Below are positions 1 to 7,240 of a stretch of 23,259 nt of DNA, piece after piece; position 1 is the first letter of the stretch; each line of letters opens with the position of its first letter. The translations under genes were made by a program, and so were the position numbers. Source of the stretch: Firmicutes bacterium UBA4881 (GTDB lineage Bacteria > Bacillota > DTU065). The stretch spans positions 2,894 to 26,152 of the forward strand of contig DHDH01000039.1 in NCBI GenBank assembly GCA_002399235.1, given 5' to 3'. Below the pieces are notes generated by a model. It saw nothing but the letters and a program-made list of their open reading frames with translations, searched no databases and was not told the origin of the DNA.

Positions 1-125
1 GAGAGGTGGAGGGACTGGCCCGATGAAGCCCGGCAACCTGCTAAAATGCAAGGTGCCAATTCCTGCGGAAATAATCCGAGAGATAAGAGGAAGTAAGCTA
101 ACTTCCTCTAAGGGGAAGTTTTTTT
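1..125 (+). promoter_or_regulatory. SAM-I (S-box) riboswitch, 5' end cut by window edge
   Basis: The start of the window carries the conserved S-box core: GAGGGACTGGCCCGATGAA, then the GGCAACC segment, an AAGGTGCCAA stem and the closing GAGAGATAAG. The 5' strand of helix P1 lies before base 1, so the aptamer is incomplete here. Bases 86-94 can pair with 101-109 (9 bp) as an antiterminator. This excludes the terminator hairpin at 100-120, which is the expected OFF-switch layout: SAM bound gives termination. The downstream gene is metQ, a methionine transporter component, which suits SAM control. The family assignment rests on recognising the core sequence. Confidence 0.95.
100..125 (+). terminator. 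Intrinsic terminator of the SAM riboswitch
   Basis: AACTTCCTC (100-108) pairs with GGGGAAGTT (112-120) around a 3-nt loop, with one G-U pair, and runs into a T tract at 119-125. It overlaps the right arm of the antiterminator (101-109), so the two structures compete. Confidence 0.9.
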
Positions 126-156
126 ATTAGGGTAGGAGCTAAAGGAGAGTGTAATA

Positions 157-957
157 ATGAAGAAAAAGAAGATTTTCGCTCTGGTTTTCTTAATCCTGTT
201 ATTTTCCTTAGCAACCACTGCAACACAAAAAGTTATTAAAATTGGTGTTAATCCAGGCCCTCATGAAGAGATTATGGAGGTAGTAAGAGATGTGTTAGCT
301 AAGAAGGAGATCAAACTAGAAATAGTTACTTTCTCAGATTTTGTCACGCCTAACCTAGCTTTAGCTGATGGCTCTATCGATGCTAACAGCTTTCAACATG
401 AACCATATCTGAAAAAGTTTGCTGCTGATCGGAATCTTGATTTAGTCAAATTAGCTCCTACGATTGTTTTTCCAATCGGTATCTATTCGAAGAAGGTAAA
501 ATCGATTTACGATCTAAAGAATAAAGCTATAGTGGCTATACCCAATGATCCAACGAATGCAGGTAGAGTATTAATGCTATTTGAAAAAGCTGGCTTAATT
601 AAACTTAAAGTAGGGGTTGGTTTAGAAGCCACAGTCTATGATATTGTTTCTAATCCTAAGAACTTGCAATTTAAGGAGTTAGAGGCAGCACAAATACCAC
701 GAGTACTTCAGGATGTTGATATAGCTGCCATCAATACTACCTTCGCAATGCAAGCGGGGCTAGATCCACTCAAAGATGCTATTTACTCTGAAGATAAAGA
801 TTCCCTATATGTAAATATTATTGCCGTTCGAGCCAAGGATGTTGGAAGTCCATTGTTAAAAGAACTAGTGCAAGCATATCATTCGAAAGAAGTAGCTGAC
901 TATGTAAATAAAAAATACGCGGGTTCACTGGTTCTAGGTTTTACAGAACCCAAATAA
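157..957 (+). CDS. metQ: Methionine ABC transporter substrate-binding protein (NlpA/MetQ family)
   Basis: A 266-aa protein that should bind methionine outside the membrane and deliver it to a MetN/MetI transporter. A basic start (MKKKKI) and a hydrophobic stretch at about 5-20 form a signal peptide, cleaved near the TTAT region around residues 20-23. NlpA-family landmarks are NPGPHEEIM (about 32-40), NSFQHEPYLKKF (about 78-89), and IPNDPTNAGR (about 128-137). The protein contains no cysteine, so it cannot be a lipoprotein, unlike MetQ of monoderm Firmicutes. The start is fixed by AAAGGAG at 141-147. It follows a SAM-I riboswitch and is closed by a terminator. No metN or metI lies next to it within the window, so it is a single-gene unit and its ATPase and permease must be encoded elsewhere. 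Confidence 0.93.
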   Translation: MKKKKIFALVFLILLFSLATTATQKVIKIGVNPGPHEEIMEVVRDVLAKKEIKLEIVTFSDFVTPNLALADGSIDANSFQHEPYLKKFAADRNLDLVKLAPTIVFPIGIYSKKVKSIYDLKNKAIVAIPNDPTNAGRVLMLFEKAGLIKLKVGVGLEATVYDIVSNPKNLQFKELEAAQIPRVLQDVDIAAINTTFAMQAGLDPLKDAIYSEDKDSLYVNIIAVRAKDVGSPLLKELVQAYHSKEVADYVNKKYAGSLVLGFTEPK

Positions 958-988
958 ATTAGGGAAGCCATTTAGCTTCCCTAATTTT
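957..988 (+). terminator. Intrinsic terminator after metQ
   Basis: AATTAGGGAAGC (957-968) pairs perfectly with GCTTCCCTAATT (975-986) around a 6-nt loop and ends in TTTT. It begins at the last base of the metQ stop codon. The 220 bases from 989 to 1208 hold no gene or clear site. The only regularity seen there is the 12-base palindrome ACTTATATAAGT near 1114-1125. Confidence 0.9.
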
Positions 989-1208
989 ATAACAAACTAA
1001 AGTAGAGGTAACTCTAACATCTGTATTTATTTTAGTATAGAAAGAAATAATTACCGTATTTAGAAATAACCATTTATGCCGGAGATAGAACAATAAGACC
1101 TGGGACGAAACTTATATAAGTATTGAAGACATTTAGTTTAAGAAGAAAAATTCTATCACCATAAATCGATGAAAGAAAAGCTTAATCTTACTTACAAATA
1201 TAATCTAA

Positions 1209-1718
1209 CTAAAACAGCCAACGAAAATTGTCAAATGGCCAGTAGATGATCAAACTACGCCCTATGATGAAGTTCTTGGAAATTGAACCAAAGAAACGAC
1301 TATCAGCAGAGTGATTACGATTATCACCAAGGACAAAGTAGTGGTTAGGAGGGACTAAATATCTGGTTCCTTTGGGGAATTCAGTTGGCTCATTAATATA
1401 CTGTTCTTGCAGTAATTCTCCATTTAAGTATATTTTGCTATCAAGGATAACTATCTCATCGCCACCTATACCAATAACACGTTTAACAAAACTTTGCTTT
1501 GGATTAGCAGGATTCTGGAAGACAATAATGTCGCCCCTTCTGGGGCCACCTAAGTGGCAAGATACTTTTTCTACTAAAATACGCTGCCCACCATAAAGTG
1601 TTGGTTCCATTGAATAACCATCTATGCGAAAGGATTGAGCGAGAAAAAACATGCATAAAAAGGTAAGAATAAGAGTCTCCGAAAAAGAGTAAAGGCTACG
1701 CTTTAGCCGCTCTTCCAT
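1209..1718 (-). CDS. lepB: Signal peptidase I (SipS/LepB family)
   Basis: A 169-aa membrane-anchored peptidase that removes type I signal peptides from exported proteins. One N-terminal transmembrane segment (about 13-30) is followed by the catalytic domain. The nucleophile S36 lies in GYSMEPTL and the general base K79 in VKRVIG. The box E motif GDNRNHSADSRFFG is at about 132-145. The length matches compact Bacillus-type enzymes rather than the longer E. coli LepB. A good SD (AGGGGG) precedes the start. It lies 27 bp downstream of the DUF554 gene on the same strand and is probably co-transcribed with it. Both substrate-binding proteins in this window have type I signals, so they are plausible clients. 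Confidence 0.95.
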   Translation of the reverse strand: MEERLKRSLYSFSETLILTFLCMFFLAQSFRIDGYSMEPTLYGGQRILVEKVSCHLGGPRRGDIIVFQNPANPKQSFVKRVIGIGGDEIVILDSKIYLNGELLQEQYINEPTEFPKGTRYLVPPNHYFVLGDNRNHSADSRFFGSISKNFIIGRSLIIYWPFDNFRWLF

Positions 1719-1745
1719 CAGTGTTTCCCCCTGACCTTTGTTAGC

Positions 1746-2420
1746 CTAAATAAGAGAGACAATAATTGGTGCAATCACTAAACCTGGTAAAAGATTAGTT
1801 ACCCTTATTTTGGTAATTCCTAACATATTTAGCCCTATGCCTATTATTAATATGCCACCAGCCCCAGAAATGGTAGCTAAGATCTCAGGAGTGGCTAGAT
1901 GACCAACAAATCTAGCTAGTAACGTGAGTGTTCCTTGATATAAAAAGACAGAGAAAGCAGAAAAAGGTACCCCAAAACCTAAAGAAGCACTGAGGGCAAT
2001 AGCAGAAAGTCCATCAAGAGTTGATTTTGTAAGTAAAATTTCATAGCCTTGTCCTAAGCCATCTTGAATAGACCCTAATATAGCCATAGGTCCCACACAA
2101 AAAAGAATAGTAGTTGTGACAAAGCCTAGAGCAAAGCGACCTCGACCTAGATTAAGTTTCTTCTCTACAGCTTGCCCTAAGTGTCCTAGATGGGTTTCGA
2201 GGCCTAACAATTCTCCAATGATCCCGCCTATAACTAAACCTATAAGGATGGCCACAAGATGATTACCTTTGCTAGCAGTTTCAATGCCAATAAAGATAAC
2301 AACTAGGGACACAGCTTGCATAACTGTTTCACTGGTTTTTTCTTGGAACCGACTACCAATTAATACTCCTAAAAGACCTCCGCCTAAAACTACCGCTGCG
2401 TTTATTATGGTTCCTGTCAT
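1746..2420 (-). CDS. DUF554 family membrane protein (YdfK/YqgA-like)
   Basis: A 224-aa, strongly hydrophobic protein with about six to seven membrane segments. It opens with TGTIINAAVVLGGGLLGVL, has a glycine-rich segment GLVIGGIIGELLGLE near 61-75, then the cytosolic-looking KKLNLGRGRFALGF loop and the CVGPMAILGS motif. These are typical of the DUF554 family. The length is normal for the family. The function is unknown; weak transport annotations exist for relatives, but nothing in this sequence shows a substrate. The SD GAGGTG precedes the ATG. It follows the clpP terminator, so it needs its own promoter, and it probably reads into the signal peptidase gene. Confidence 0.88.
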   Translation of the reverse strand: MTGTIINAAVVLGGGLLGVLIGSRFQEKTSETVMQAVSLVVIFIGIETASKGNHLVAILIGLVIGGIIGELLGLETHLGHLGQAVEKKLNLGRGRFALGFVTTTILFCVGPMAILGSIQDGLGQGYEILLTKSTLDGLSAIALSASLGFGVPFSAFSVFLYQGTLTLLARFVGHLATPEILATISGAGGILIIGIGLNMLGITKIRVTNLLPGLVIAPIIVSLI

Positions 2421-2460
2421 ATCTACACCTCACACAAGTAATAAACCTATTATAGATAGA

Positions 2461-2486
2461 AAATAAGCGCCTGTTAATAGGCGCTT
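2461..2486 (-). terminator. Intrinsic terminator after clpP
   Basis: Read on the minus strand, AAGCGCCT and AGGCGCTT (2465-2472 with 2479-2486) form an 8-bp stem with a 6-nt loop, followed by ATTTTCT. It lies 15 bp beyond the clpP stop and separates clpP from the DUF554-lepB pair. Confidence 0.8.
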
Positions 2487-2500
2487 AAAATAATTTACAT

Positions 2501-3097
2501 TTATTTGACATTAGGTCTTTCTACTAAAACACCGTCTAAGATGCCGTAGTTTTTGGCTTCTTCAGCACTCATGAAGTTATCACGATCTGTGTCGCGCTCA
2601 ATAGTTTCATAAGTTTGGCCAGTATGTTTGACAAAGATATCGTTAGCCGCACTCTTTAACCGTAGAATCTCTTTAGCTTGAATTTCAATGTCCCTAGCTT
2701 GACCTTGTGCTCCCCCTAAAGGTTGGTGAATCATAATTCTCGAATAAGGGAGAGCGTAACGTTTGCCTTTGGCTCCTGCTGTTAAAAGCAAAGCAGCCAT
2801 ACTAGCAGCTAGACCAACACAAATTGTTGAAACATCGCAACGGATATATTGCATAGTGTCATAGATAGCTAAACCTGAGTACATTTCGCCACCAGGGCTA
2901 TTAATGTAAAGGCTGATATCAGCTTTAGGGTCTTTACTCTCGAGAAATAATAGCTGAGCCACAACAAGGTTGGCTACGCTATCGTTGATAGGACCACCTA
3001 AGAAGATAATGCGGTCTTCTAACAAGCGTGAATAGATATCATAAGCACGTTCGCCCCTAGACGATTGTTCTACTACCATTGGTACTAAGACGCTCAT
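2501..3097 (-). CDS. clpP: ATP-dependent Clp protease proteolytic subunit ClpP
   Basis: A 198-aa serine peptidase that forms the barrel of Clp proteases with ClpX/ClpC-type unfoldases. The catalytic triad is visible: S99 in GLAASMAA, H124 in MIHQPLGG, and D173 in DRDNFMSAEEA. The N-terminal segment GERAYDIYSRLLEDRIIFLG is canonical, as is the length. The strand after the NSPGG turn reads EMYSG where many ClpPs have SVTAG, a minor variation. A strong SD (AAGGAGG) lies just upstream. tig and clpX do not adjoin it, so clpP stands alone between its terminator and a structured leader (3119-3194). Confidence 0.97.
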   Translation of the reverse strand: MSVLVPMVVEQSSRGERAYDIYSRLLEDRIIFLGGPINDSVANLVVAQLLFLESKDPKADISLYINSPGGEMYSGLAIYDTMQYIRCDVSTICVGLAASMAALLLTAGAKGKRYALPYSRIMIHQPLGGAQGQARDIEIQAKEILRLKSAANDIFVKHTGQTYETIERDTDRDNFMSAEEAKNYGILDGVLVERPNVK

Positions 3098-3118
3098 TAT
3101 TAAATTCCTCCTTATAGC

Positions 3119-3167
3119 TAGGGCCTAAGTCCACTACCTTTTGGGGTGGGAAGCCCTATCTTTTTTT
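3119..3167 (+). terminator. Terminator-like hairpin on plus strand, within the clpP 5' leader
   Basis: On the plus strand TAGGGC (3119-3124) pairs with GCCCTA (3153-3158). Nested inside are CCAC (3131-3134) with GTGG (3146-3149), and CC (3137-3138) with GG (3143-3144) around TTTT. A run of seven T follows at 3161-3167. On the minus strand the same fold sits immediately before the clpP ribosome binding site but lacks a T tract. No plus-strand gene lies upstream, so its role as a terminator is uncertain. Confidence 0.5.
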
Positions 3168-3170
3168 AAT

Positions 3171-3194
3171 AAAGGGATCTAAATTCCCTTTTTT
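3171..3194 (+). terminator. Second terminator-like hairpin in tandem
   Basis: AAAGGGA (3171-3177) pairs with TCCCTTT (3185-3191) around a 7-nt loop, and six T follow through 3194. It comes 3 bases after the T tract of the previous hairpin, giving two tandem terminator-like elements in the divergent region between clpP and the DUF2619 gene. Confidence 0.5.
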
Positions 3195-3356
3195 AGCAAA
3201 TTTTAGCCACTAAAGTGGGCTTACTAGAAATTGTTTGAGCCTTTATTAGTTGTATTGTCCCTAATAAATAATACATAGACAATCTGTTAATCTTTGACTT
3301 TACCTAGGTACATTATACACCTAAAACAATCATAAATTGTCTTTGAGGTGTTTTTA

Positions 3357-3623
3357 ATGCTATTATTTAGTTGGGCAGCCATGATAACAGCTCTATTAAG
3401 ACTCATAACAGGGACATTAGAAATAATATTTGCCATTATTATCTGGCAAAGTGGTAAAGCTAAAACCGTTGTGAAACTTAGTGCTTTGATGGGTGTTTTA
3501 GGGCCTTTAGCTCTCTTAATTGGTTTAGCATTAGGACTTAGAGAGCTACAAGAGGTAGAACCAATACGGATTATCTGCCTTTTACTAGGAGCTCTACTGC
3601 TTATTATTGGCTCATTTATTTAG
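3357..3623 (+). CDS. Small membrane protein of the YqhV/DUF2619 family
   Basis: An 88-aa protein with three predicted membrane segments (about 8-27, 37-57, 68-86). The pattern LLRLITGTLEIIFAIIIW, then GKAKTVVKLSALMGVLGPL, resembles Bacillus subtilis YqhV (DUF2619), which is encoded beside the spoIIIA cluster in spore-formers. The function is unknown. The start is placed at ATG 3357 because GAGGTG at 3345-3350 has the right spacing to be its SD. A GTG at 3348 in the same frame would overlap that SD. Its stop lies 4 bp from the thyX stop on the opposite strand, with no terminator between. The match was made from memory of the family pattern. Confidence 0.72.
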   Translation: MLLFSWAAMITALLRLITGTLEIIFAIIIWQSGKAKTVVKLSALMGVLGPLALLIGLALGLRELQEVEPIRIICLLLGALLLIIGSFI

Positions 3624-3627
3624 TTTA

Positions 3628-4314
3628 TCAGAGCTCTATACCATTAGAAAAGTAGGGATCACCACAACTTAGTTTTCCTTCAGGGCAAGGACCTCTTAAA
3701 CAACCTGGACCAGCATCTTCAAAGAGTAGAGGGGCTACTTTTTTAGCTTCTTTTAACATTTTCCAAGCTAAAGTTTGAATCTCCCATTGAGCACGTCTGC
3801 AGGTACGCAGTTCCAGGAAGTGTAAAAGAGCTCGCAAACTATAGGTTACCATTATTTTGCTTTCAATAGCCTGGGGTAACAAAAAACGAGCATCTTCTTT
3901 GGGAACAACTTTAGCAAACTCTTCATAAAGGCTGTTTAATTGATTCATGGTCTCTTCATACTTTTTTAGGAGTTCAGGTCTTTCCTGGATACTAGGTGGT
4001 ATTATATAGTTAAAGTTGTCTTCTTCTATATAGCGTTGGCTTCTCTGCGAATAAGAACAACCAACGCGATGTCTTACCAATTGATGGGTGGTAACTCTAG
4101 ATATACCACTGATAGCAAAAGTAAAACTTACATGTTCTAAAACTGAATAATGCCCAAGACTAATAATTTTCCGGACAAGTTTTTCTACTTCACTATCTGT
4201 GAGGTTTTCAAAAAGATCTTCGCCATTTTTATCTGAATAGCAGAGTCTAGCGGCTGCGGCTATTATCCTTTCAGGATTGGGCGTGTAGTTGATTAACTTA
4301 ACAAGAGGTTCCAT
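3628..4314 (-). CDS. thyX: FAD-dependent thymidylate synthase ThyX
   Basis: A 228-aa flavin-dependent enzyme that methylates dUMP to dTMP using methylene-tetrahydrofolate and NADPH. The N-terminal region has ISLGHYSVLEHVSFTF (about 51-66) and the signature begins at HQLVRHR. The signature reads RHRVGCSYSQRSQRY, one residue longer between RHR and the conserved serine than the usual RHR-x7-S. Next come LPQAIESKIMVTYSLRALLHFLELR and a cysteine-bearing tail (GPGCLRGPCPEGKLSCG) of the kind seen in Firmicute ThyX. The nearest SD-like sequence (AAGGAG) is about 22 nt from the ATG. A small GGCG/CGCC hairpin between them may shorten the gap. No alternative start exists before an in-frame stop. Confidence 0.96.
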   Translation of the reverse strand: MEPLVKLINYTPNPERIIAAAARLCYSDKNGEDLFENLTDSEVEKLVRKIISLGHYSVLEHVSFTFAISGISRVTTHQLVRHRVGCSYSQRSQRYIEEDNFNYIIPPSIQERPELLKKYEETMNQLNSLYEEFAKVVPKEDARFLLPQAIESKIMVTYSLRALLHFLELRTCRRAQWEIQTLAWKMLKEAKKVAPLLFEDAGPGCLRGPCPEGKLSCGDPYFSNGIEL

Positions 4315-4524
4315 ATAAGTCGGCGTTTAAGGCGCCTTCTCTCCTTCCATAGACTTTTCTAAGATTTTCCACACTTACTAATCTATCCCTGCAACTAAGT
4401 GAAAATGACAGAGAAAAGAATCGGGCAGGATAGTCTTCTTTGTTAATAGAATACTCACCAAATAGGACTCTGGGTAGATTGGAGTCTTAACCTTTGGTGT
4501 TTGGATTGACTGGAGGTTGTCGAT

Positions 4525-6009
4525 ATGAGAAGAGTCCTTTTATGGATTGATGCTGATGCCAACTACGATAGAATTGGCAGCAGAGCTGAGATTAAAAGAA
4601 TAGTTAGTAAGGCCAAACAAGCAGGTATTACAACCTTAGTCTTTGATACAAAACCTGTAGAAGGGTCAGTACTTTATCGTAGCCGAATTGCTCCTTTTTT
4701 TCAGAAAAAAGGTAGTGATGTAGATCCAGGTCACGATCCCTTAGCTGTACTGATAGCAGAAGCCCATAGTATGGGTTTAGAAGTACATGCTTCACTAAAT
4801 GTTTTCGTCGAAGGTAAGGGAGAAAAAGGGTTAGCATTTGATACTAAAAAACACTGGGCAACTCATCTTTATGATCTTGCTTTTTATTTGCAAAAAGATG
4901 GTCAGAGTGTTCCAGTTCGTCGTTATAATAAATATCCACGCGTTCATGAACTAGCTTATATTACAAATGAATTAGCTGATAAACTGAAGATTGCAGGGAC
5001 AGCTGCAATAATTAAGGACAATCAAGTTGTTGATATTATCACAGAAGGTGAACTGGATTTAAAAGACATCGCTGTTATTTACGGGCAAGGTGATGTAGAA
5101 GAGTTTCTTCGAGGAAGTCTCGGAGCTAAATTAGTTACCAAACCTGAAATTAGACCAATAACCCAGTGGGCAGATGCACCACATGCGTTTGTTAATCCCA
5201 TATTACCACAGGTACAAGCCTACGAATTGGCATTGATGGAAGAGATTGCTTCCCATTACCAAGTTGATGGTATTGTCTTAGACCGCGTTAGATATCATAA
5301 TGTTCACAGCGATTTTAGTCCCCAAACAAAAGCGGCTTTTGAAGATTTTGTAGGTAAAGAGATTGAAAACTGGCCCGAAGATATTCTCAAACTTAGTTTA
5401 GTTGATGGCAAAAAACATATAGAGTATGGGGAAATGGCCAAAGACTGGTTCTTTTTTAGAGCCTTAGGAATTAAAGAGTTTTTCCTTAAAGCCCGTGATC
5501 GGATTAAAGATGTACGTCCAGAGATAGTTTTCGGTGATTATGCCGGTTCCTGGTACCCTGAATACTATGCTTTAGGTGTAAACTGGGCGAGCAAAAATTA
5601 TAAATATGATTTTCCTTTGGCCATAGAAAGTTATTCGGAAACTGGATATGCAGAGATACTCGATTATTTTACCTCTGGTAACTACTACGAGGATGTTTAT
5701 ATCAAGGATTTAGAAAACAAAGTTAAAGCTAATCTTTCCATGCGAACAGAAGCTGGGCAATCTCTAGAATATAAACCTTGGTATTCAGTCGAAGGCGCAG
5801 CTAAAATGGTTAATGAAGCTGTTATGGGAGCCACTAATGTTTACGGAGGTCTCTATTTATTGCAGTATTACCAAAAACCTCAAGTTTTACAAGAAGCAAT
5901 GAGAACCTGTTTAGAACTTAGTGATGGTTTAATGTTGTTTGATCTGGTCTATATAGACATGTATGATTGGTGGGATACAATCGGTGATGTTTTGAGAGGT
6001 GGGTTCTAA
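4525..6009 (+). CDS. Glycosyl-hydrolase-like (GHL10-type) TIM-barrel protein
   Basis: A 494-aa protein resembling the glycosyl-hydrolase-like family 10 (PF02638 group). The N-terminal strand and helix (RVLLWIDADANYDR, then SRAEIKRIVSKAKQAGITTLVFDTKP) match the opening of that barrel. The central DGIVLDRVRYHN segment (248-259) matches the VDG-hLDxhRY motif, in which D253 is a likely active-site or metal residue. The substrate is unknown. No signal peptide is present: the protein starts MRRVLLWIDADA, so it is probably cytoplasmic, unlike many secreted family members. The SD GGAGG is well placed before ATG 4525. The stop overlaps the next ATG by one base, so the two products are coupled. The barrel assignment is good, the exact family moderate, the reaction unknown. 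Confidence 0.72.
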   Translation: MRRVLLWIDADANYDRIGSRAEIKRIVSKAKQAGITTLVFDTKPVEGSVLYRSRIAPFFQKKGSDVDPGHDPLAVLIAEAHSMGLEVHASLNVFVEGKGEKGLAFDTKKHWATHLYDLAFYLQKDGQSVPVRRYNKYPRVHELAYITNELADKLKIAGTAAIIKDNQVVDIITEGELDLKDIAVIYGQGDVEEFLRGSLGAKLVTKPEIRPITQWADAPHAFVNPILPQVQAYELALMEEIASHYQVDGIVLDRVRYHNVHSDFSPQTKAAFEDFVGKEIENWPEDILKLSLVDGKKHIEYGEMAKDWFFFRALGIKEFFLKARDRIKDVRPEIVFGDYAGSWYPEYYALGVNWASKNYKYDFPLAIESYSETGYAEILDYFTSGNYYEDVYIKDLENKVKANLSMRTEAGQSLEYKPWYSVEGAAKMVNEAVMGATNVYGGLYLLQYYQKPQVLQEAMRTCLELSDGLMLFDLVYIDMYDWWDTIGDVLRGGF

Positions 6010-6818
6010 TGTTAGTAGATTACCACATGCATTTAGAGAATGGACCTAAAGAGCTAAGTTATGTGGAAAAGTTTTTAAAAACAGCCAAAGAGCGGGGTAT
6101 TAGTGAGATCGGGATTTCCGAGCACTGTTACCGCTTTCATGAAGCCAAACATCTTTTAGATAACGAATGGACCGCCAAACGCAACGTGGATAGTCTTAAA
6201 GAATATCTGGATCTACTAAACGAAGCTAAAAGCAGAGGTTGGCCGATAAAAATTGGTATAGAGATCGACTATATACCTGAAAACGAAGAGCTGATTAGAG
6301 ATTTTGTAGCTAAATATGAGTGGGACTATGTCTTGGGTTCAGTTCACTGGTTAGGCTCATTTGGTTTCGATCTCAAAGAAAACCTAGCTATTTGGGAAAA
6401 GAGTAATATAGAGGAGCTCTGGAAACAATATTTTAACACACTTTTGCAAGCTGCTCGCAGTGGTATTTTTGATAGCCTACCTCATCCAGATCTAATTAAA
6501 ATTTATGGTTTTTACCCTCAAAATGATCTCAGTGATTTTCTTAATCAAATTTTTGAAGAAATTGCTAAAACAGGTGTTGCTTTAGAAGCTAGCACTGCAG
6601 GTTGGCGTAAACCTATTGGAGAAATGTATCCTTCGGAATTTATTTTAGGTCTAATTAAAAAGCACAATATTCCCCTTACTTTAGCCTCAGATGCTCATTT
6701 TGCAGAAGATGTAGGTAAGGACTTTAATAAAATGATTCCCCTACTCCATAAAGCAGGTTTTAGTGAGTTTGTTAGCTTTGAAAGACGTCAAAAAAAGCTA
6801 GAAAGACTAAATAAATAG
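6009..6818 (+). CDS. PHP-domain phosphoesterase (histidinol-phosphatase HisJ/HisK-like)
   Basis: A 269-aa PHP-superfamily hydrolase. The metal-binding motifs are all visible: H6 and H8 in DYHMH, E38-H39 in ISEHC, E85 in GIEIDY, H113 in GSVH, H159 and D161 in HPD, and D228 with H230 in SDAH. Length and motif order fit HisJ/HisK-type histidinol phosphatases, which are often over-assigned. Here no his gene is nearby, and the ATG overlaps the stop of a glycoside-hydrolase-like gene (TAATG at 6007-6011). A phosphatase acting on a product of that protein is as likely as histidinol phosphate. The fold is certain, the substrate is not. Confidence 0.85.
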   Translation: MLVDYHMHLENGPKELSYVEKFLKTAKERGISEIGISEHCYRFHEAKHLLDNEWTAKRNVDSLKEYLDLLNEAKSRGWPIKIGIEIDYIPENEELIRDFVAKYEWDYVLGSVHWLGSFGFDLKENLAIWEKSNIEELWKQYFNTLLQAARSGIFDSLPHPDLIKIYGFYPQNDLSDFLNQIFEEIAKTGVALEASTAGWRKPIGEMYPSEFILGLIKKHNIPLTLASDAHFAEDVGKDFNKMIPLLHKAGFSEFVSFERRQKKLERLNK

Positions 6819-6898
6819 TTTGGCAGATATATAAAAAGCATTAGAGACATAAACGGCATAAAAATGCAATTATAACTAAATATGGCTGATTATGGCTT

Positions 6899-6928
6899 TT
6901 GCTATTTACCTGGATTTTAAGGTAGACT
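6899..6928 (+). promoter_or_regulatory. Possible sigma-A promoter of the serine operon
   Basis: TTGCTA (6899-6904) and TAGACT (6923-6928) are each four-of-six matches to the consensus and 18 bp apart. Transcription would start around 6935, just before T-box stem I. The location supports it more than the sequence does. Confidence 0.4.
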
Positions 6929-6939
6929 CTTTCTTAACA

Positions 6940-7166
6940 AGAAAATGGCAATGAAGCAGGAGCAGTACCCAAGACCCTGATTAGAGAGTCGGTGGTTGGT
7001 GAAAACCGATGACGGCAATGGGGAATCCACCTGTGAGCTGATGGCAAAACCATCCGGGTAAGCCCGTTATAGCAAACCAAGTGGGCTTTTCTAAGCCAAA
7101 CAGGGTGGTACCGCGAGATTATTAACCTCTCGTCCCTGACAATTATGTCAGGGCGAGGGGTTTTTT
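6940..7166 (+). promoter_or_regulatory. T-box riboswitch, probably serine-specific (specifier UCC)
   Basis: Stem I elements are present: GGAGCAGTA (k-turn side), AGAGAG with GGTGG and a TGGTGAAAACC apical part, then GGGAATCCACCTGTGAG with the specifier loop. After the conserved GAA the codon is TCC (7026-7028), followed by A, which reads as serine. A stem III with AAGCCC/GGGCTT follows. The T-box AGGGTGGTACCGCG lies at 7102-7115 and carries TGGT, which should pair with the tRNA 3' end. The antiterminator pairs AGGG (7102-7105) with CCCT (7134-7137), competing with the terminator at 7126-7166. Uncharged tRNA should allow read-through into the serine genes. The T-box class is certain; the serine reading rests on alignment and on the genes downstream. 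Confidence 0.93.
7126..7166 (+). terminator. T-box intrinsic terminator
   Basis: CCTCTCG and CCCTGAC (7126-7140) pair with GTCAGGG and CGAGGGG (7147-7160) around a 6-nt loop. Six T follow (7161-7166). It is formed when the T-box does not bind uncharged tRNA. Confidence 0.93.
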
Positions 7167-7240
7167 ATATAAAGTTTCAAGCTTCTGTCTTTAGCGCGCA
7201 AAGACTAGTGGAGCTGAGAAGAGAAAAGGAGAGATTAGCA

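Noticed and set aside
1111..1157. Weak symmetries between metQ and the signal peptidase gene (12-base palindrome; GATAGAA with TTCTATC)
   Set aside because: Short, AT-rich and without context; no binding site or terminator can be supported.
3348..3356. GTG start for the DUF2619 protein
   Set aside because: It would overlap its own ribosome-binding sequence; ATG 3357 has correct spacing.
7147..7240. Upstream in-frame extension of the aminotransferase from the ATG at 7147
   Set aside because: That ATG lies in the T-box terminator and has no SD; the extra residues match nothing, while ATG 7241 has AAGGAG at the right distance.
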